Source: Thermoplasmata archaeon (GTDB lineage Archaea > Thermoplasmatota > Thermoplasmata > Halarchaeoplasmatales > Halarchaeoplasmataceae). From it: a stretch of 33,234 nt of DNA. Where the stretch lies: NCBI GenBank assembly GCA_019594195.1, contig JAFDTP010000007.1, forward strand, positions 1 through 33,234. Reading direction: 5' to 3'. The notes below the pieces were generated by a model. The model was given only the letters and a program-made list of their open reading frames with translations. It did no database searches and was not told the DNA's origin. This document shows positions 31,381 through 33,234 of the stretch, piece by piece; the stretch's first letter is position 1, and each line of letters starts with the position of its first letter. The position numbers and the translations under genes are program-made.

Positions 31381-32415
31381 ATGACCTTTGATGATATCGA
31401 CCTTCGAAGCGACACAGTTACGAAACCAACGGAAGAGATGAGAGAAGCTATGAAAGAGGCAGAAGTCGGAGATGACGTTCTGGGGGAGGATCCGACGGTT
31501 AAAAAACTTGAAGATCTAGCAGCTGAAACTTTAGGTAAAGAGGCGGGTCTTTTCGTGACATCCGGTACTCAAGGAAATATAACTTCACTTTTGACTCATA
31601 CCAGACCCGGACAAGAGATTATCATGGGGAAGATATGTCACATCTTCAAATATGAAGTGGGGGGTTATTCCTCTTTAGCGGGACTATCGGCCAAAACCCT
31701 TGATGATAGCGGAGGTTATATGGAACCATCTCAGATCGCTGGGGCTGTCAGAGAAGAAAATATACACCATCCCGAGACATCCCTGCTATGCATCGAGAAC
31801 ACTCATAACGTTGCTGGAGGCGTTCCCGTAGATCTAAAACACATCGAAAGAGTTTGTGATATAGCCCATGACAACGGCCTGAAAGTACATCTCGACGGAG
31901 CTAGGATATTCAACGCATCAACCGCACTAGATGTAGACGTTTCTGATCTCGTAGAACCTGTAGATTCAATCCAGTTCTGTCTTTCTAAAGGTTTATCCGC
32001 TCCTGTAGGTTCGATGCTTGTGGGGAGCAAAGAATTCATCGAAAAGGCTAGAAAGAACAGGAAAAGACTCGGCGGCGGGATGAGACAGGCCGGTGTGATA
32101 GCAGCACCAGGTATAATCTCTTTAGAGAAGATGGTCGATAGACTCGAAGAAGACCACGTTAACGCTAGAAGATTGACCGAAGGTCTGAAAGAGCTTGGAG
32201 TGGATATCGATCCCGATAGATTCAAAACGAACATCGTGATGATGGATACTTCCCAGTTCGGCATGACGGCTGAAAAATTGAGAACGAAGTTAGAAGAAAA
32301 AAATATACTCACGCTCGCATTGGGAAAGAACTCGATGAGATTCGTTACACATCGTGAGATCTCCACTGAAGATATAGATGAAGTATTAGATGTGTTTGAA
32401 GATGAGATCTTTTAG
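31381..32415 (+). CDS. ltaE: Low-specificity threonine aldolase
   Basis: 344 residues, PLP fold type [20 protein letters not shown] is the family hallmark start; [42 protein letters not shown] and the PLP lysine K203 in [12 protein letters not shown] follow. It splits threonine (or allo-threonine) to glycine and acetaldehyde. Acetaldehyde could be oxidised by an aldehyde:ferredoxin oxidoreductase, one of which is the next gene, convergent. The TATA-like AAATATCTAAATATC ends about 20 bp before the ATG, suggesting a leaderless message. Confidence 0.95.
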   Translation: MTFDDIDLRSDTVTKPTEEMREAMKEAEVGDDVLGEDPTVKKLEDLAAETLGKEAGLFVTSGTQGNITSLLTHTRPGQEIIMGKICHIFKYEVGGYSSLAGLSAKTLDDSGGYMEPSQIAGAVREENIHHPETSLLCIENTHNVAGGVPVDLKHIERVCDIAHDNGLKVHLDGARIFNASTALDVDVSDLVEPVDSIQFCLSKGLSAPVGSMLVGSKEFIEKARKNRKRLGGGMRQAGVIAAPGIISLEKMVDRLEEDHVNARRLTEGLKELGVDIDPDRFKTNIVMMDTSQFGMTAEKLRTKLEEKNILTLALGKNSMRFVTHREISTEDIDEVLDVFEDEIF

Positions 32416-32469
32416 GATCAAAAAAAGAAATTAGGGTTTTTGAGAGTTGGAATCTCGTATCTTAGTCCT

Positions 32470-33234
32470 TCACTTTTTTTCCTTAACAGAGCCGAGTTCT
32501 TCCGCTACCTCGGCAAGATCCAATCTCTTCAACGTGTTCTTGGAAGGCACGCCTTCTTCGTCCCAACCTCTGACATCGTAATAGCGGTCGAGTTCCTCTT
32601 CAAATTCTCTTCTCGAAAGCGTTTCGCCTTCAGTCGGTCCGTAAAGGACTTCATCGTCGAAGACTCTGTCAGGCAACTTATCGTCCTTCCTTCCGAAACC
32701 GTTCCGTATATTGAAAGCTTTAGACAAGTTGTAGACTCTCTCTCCGGCCTTTAGGAATTCGGATAAACTCATGTCGAATCCGGTCATAGCGTTCAACAAT
32801 TCCAACTGTCCTTCGTCGACCATGAGCCCTCTAGAGAACTTACACAGACCGGTCATATCGTATAAAGTCATAAGGTCTTCCATAGCTTTCAGCGCGAAGG
32901 CTTTGCCTTTCAGTTCAGTTCTATCGTAGTCTTCGAAGTCCCAATAGCTCCCGGCCATCTCTATAGCATAAAGACATGATGTAAGATGATCAGCACCTCT
33001 AGGAGCTACCGCGAATGCAAGAGCCATGCCTTTAACGCCTCTCACCTCGAATCCGGCAGGAGGCATACCTTTCACGTGGATGGCGAATTTTTCTGAGCCT
33101 TGACCTAATTCCTTCGCTGCCTCATAGACACCATCACCGAGAAGTTCTCCTAGCTCGCCTTCTTTGTGAGCTATCCTCTTCAACACTTCTAACATCGCTT
33201 CCGCATTTCCGAACTCAAGATCAAGATCGGTCTC
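32470..33234 (-). CDS. Aldehyde:ferredoxin oxidoreductase family, C-terminal part, cut by window edge
   Basis: The frame stays open to the last base, giving 254 codons of the C-terminal domains of an AOR-family tungsten enzyme. LDLEFGNAEAMLEVLKRIAHKEGELGELLGDGV is its typical central helix (split here as EFGNAEAML and ELLGDGV), followed by VKGMPPAGFEVRGVKGMALAFAVAPRGADHL and the last cluster cysteine in TGLCKFSRG. The N-terminal tungstopterin-binding domain lies outside. The family oxidises aldehydes to acids with ferredoxin; AOR, FOR and GAPOR types cannot be told apart from this part. An AAATTA tail and oligo-T lie after the stop. Confidence 0.92.
   Translation of the reverse strand, partial: ETDLDLEFGNAEAMLEVLKRIAHKEGELGELLGDGVYEAAKELGQGSEKFAIHVKGMPPAGFEVRGVKGMALAFAVAPRGADHLTSCLYAIEMAGSYWDFEDYDRTELKGKAFALKAMEDLMTLYDMTGLCKFSRGLMVDEGQLELLNAMTGFDMSLSEFLKAGERVYNLSKAFNIRNGFGRKDDKLPDRVFDDEVLYGPTEGETLSRREFEEELDRYYDVRGWDEEGVPSKNTLKRLDLAEVAEELGSVKEKK

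Noticed and set aside
31803..32366. 187-codon minus-strand frame inside the threonine aldolase gene
   Set aside because: A shadow of a well-conserved gene; Ser- and Pro-rich composition typical of antisense frames.

Overview
The window is archaeal chromosome. It carries an S19e, PDCD5, L39e, L31e, aIF6 gene series, an archaeal-type glutamyl-tRNA synthetase, a NurA-HerA pair, archaeal phosphopantetheine adenylyltransferase, a DUF835 protein and a DUF2116 zinc-ribbon protein, with TATA-box promoters in front of many genes. DUF835, the small zinc-ribbon membrane proteins and the PPAT-DUF84 fusion fit a Thermoplasmata-like euryarchaeon best, but this is inference. Proteins are rich in Asp and Glu, arginine is mostly AGA/AGG and isoleucine is often ATA. 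The enzyme set (aldehyde:ferredoxin oxidoreductase family, threonine aldolase, ketobutyrate ligase family, pyroglutamyl peptidase, 5-oxoprolinase) suggests a peptide- and amino-acid-using heterotroph. I see no insertion sequence, prophage or CRISPR array.

Layout. 1-689: a metallo-beta-lactamase-fold gene cut by the left edge. 734-4407: a predicted PD-(D/E)XK protein divergent from nurA-herA, with a 42-bp dyad between the promoters. 4473-5791: a small unknown protein and an amidohydrolase. 5792-6615: an 824-bp gene-poor stretch with a CAT-anticodon tRNA and two strong inverted-repeat structures that may be RNAs. 6616-12075: ketobutyrate ligase family enzyme, hyuB and hyuA (5-oxoprolinase type), and divergent pcp; together Pcp and HyuAB could release pyroglutamate from peptides and open it to glutamate. 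12124-17600: gltX, DUF835, DUF2116, coaD-DUF84, then the ribosomal group. 17602-20585: tenA, a second MBL protein, a GrpB-family protein and a GNAT. 20674-24718: a four-gene membrane operon with DUF4129 and DUF58 but no MoxR ATPase. 24928-28368: CPBP protease and a complete ECF transporter (S, A, A', T) read as one operon. 28478-30203: Asp/Glu racemase family, an ArsR regulator and a membrane polyferredoxin. 30341-33234: two small membrane proteins, threonine aldolase, and the C-terminal part of an AOR-family enzyme cut by the right edge.

The most interesting signals are regulatory. A perfect 18-bp palindrome sits between the TATA box and predicted start site of the polyferredoxin gene, and a degenerate copy overlaps the TATA box of the adjacent arsR gene, which looks like a small redox or metal regulon. 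Two other promoters (the DUF4129 and ECF operons) have perfect 9-bp inverted repeats bracketing the TATA box with almost equal spacers (27 and 26 bp) but different sequences. The PD-(D/E)XK/NurA-HerA locus and the two structured intergenic elements are the other candidates for something undescribed.
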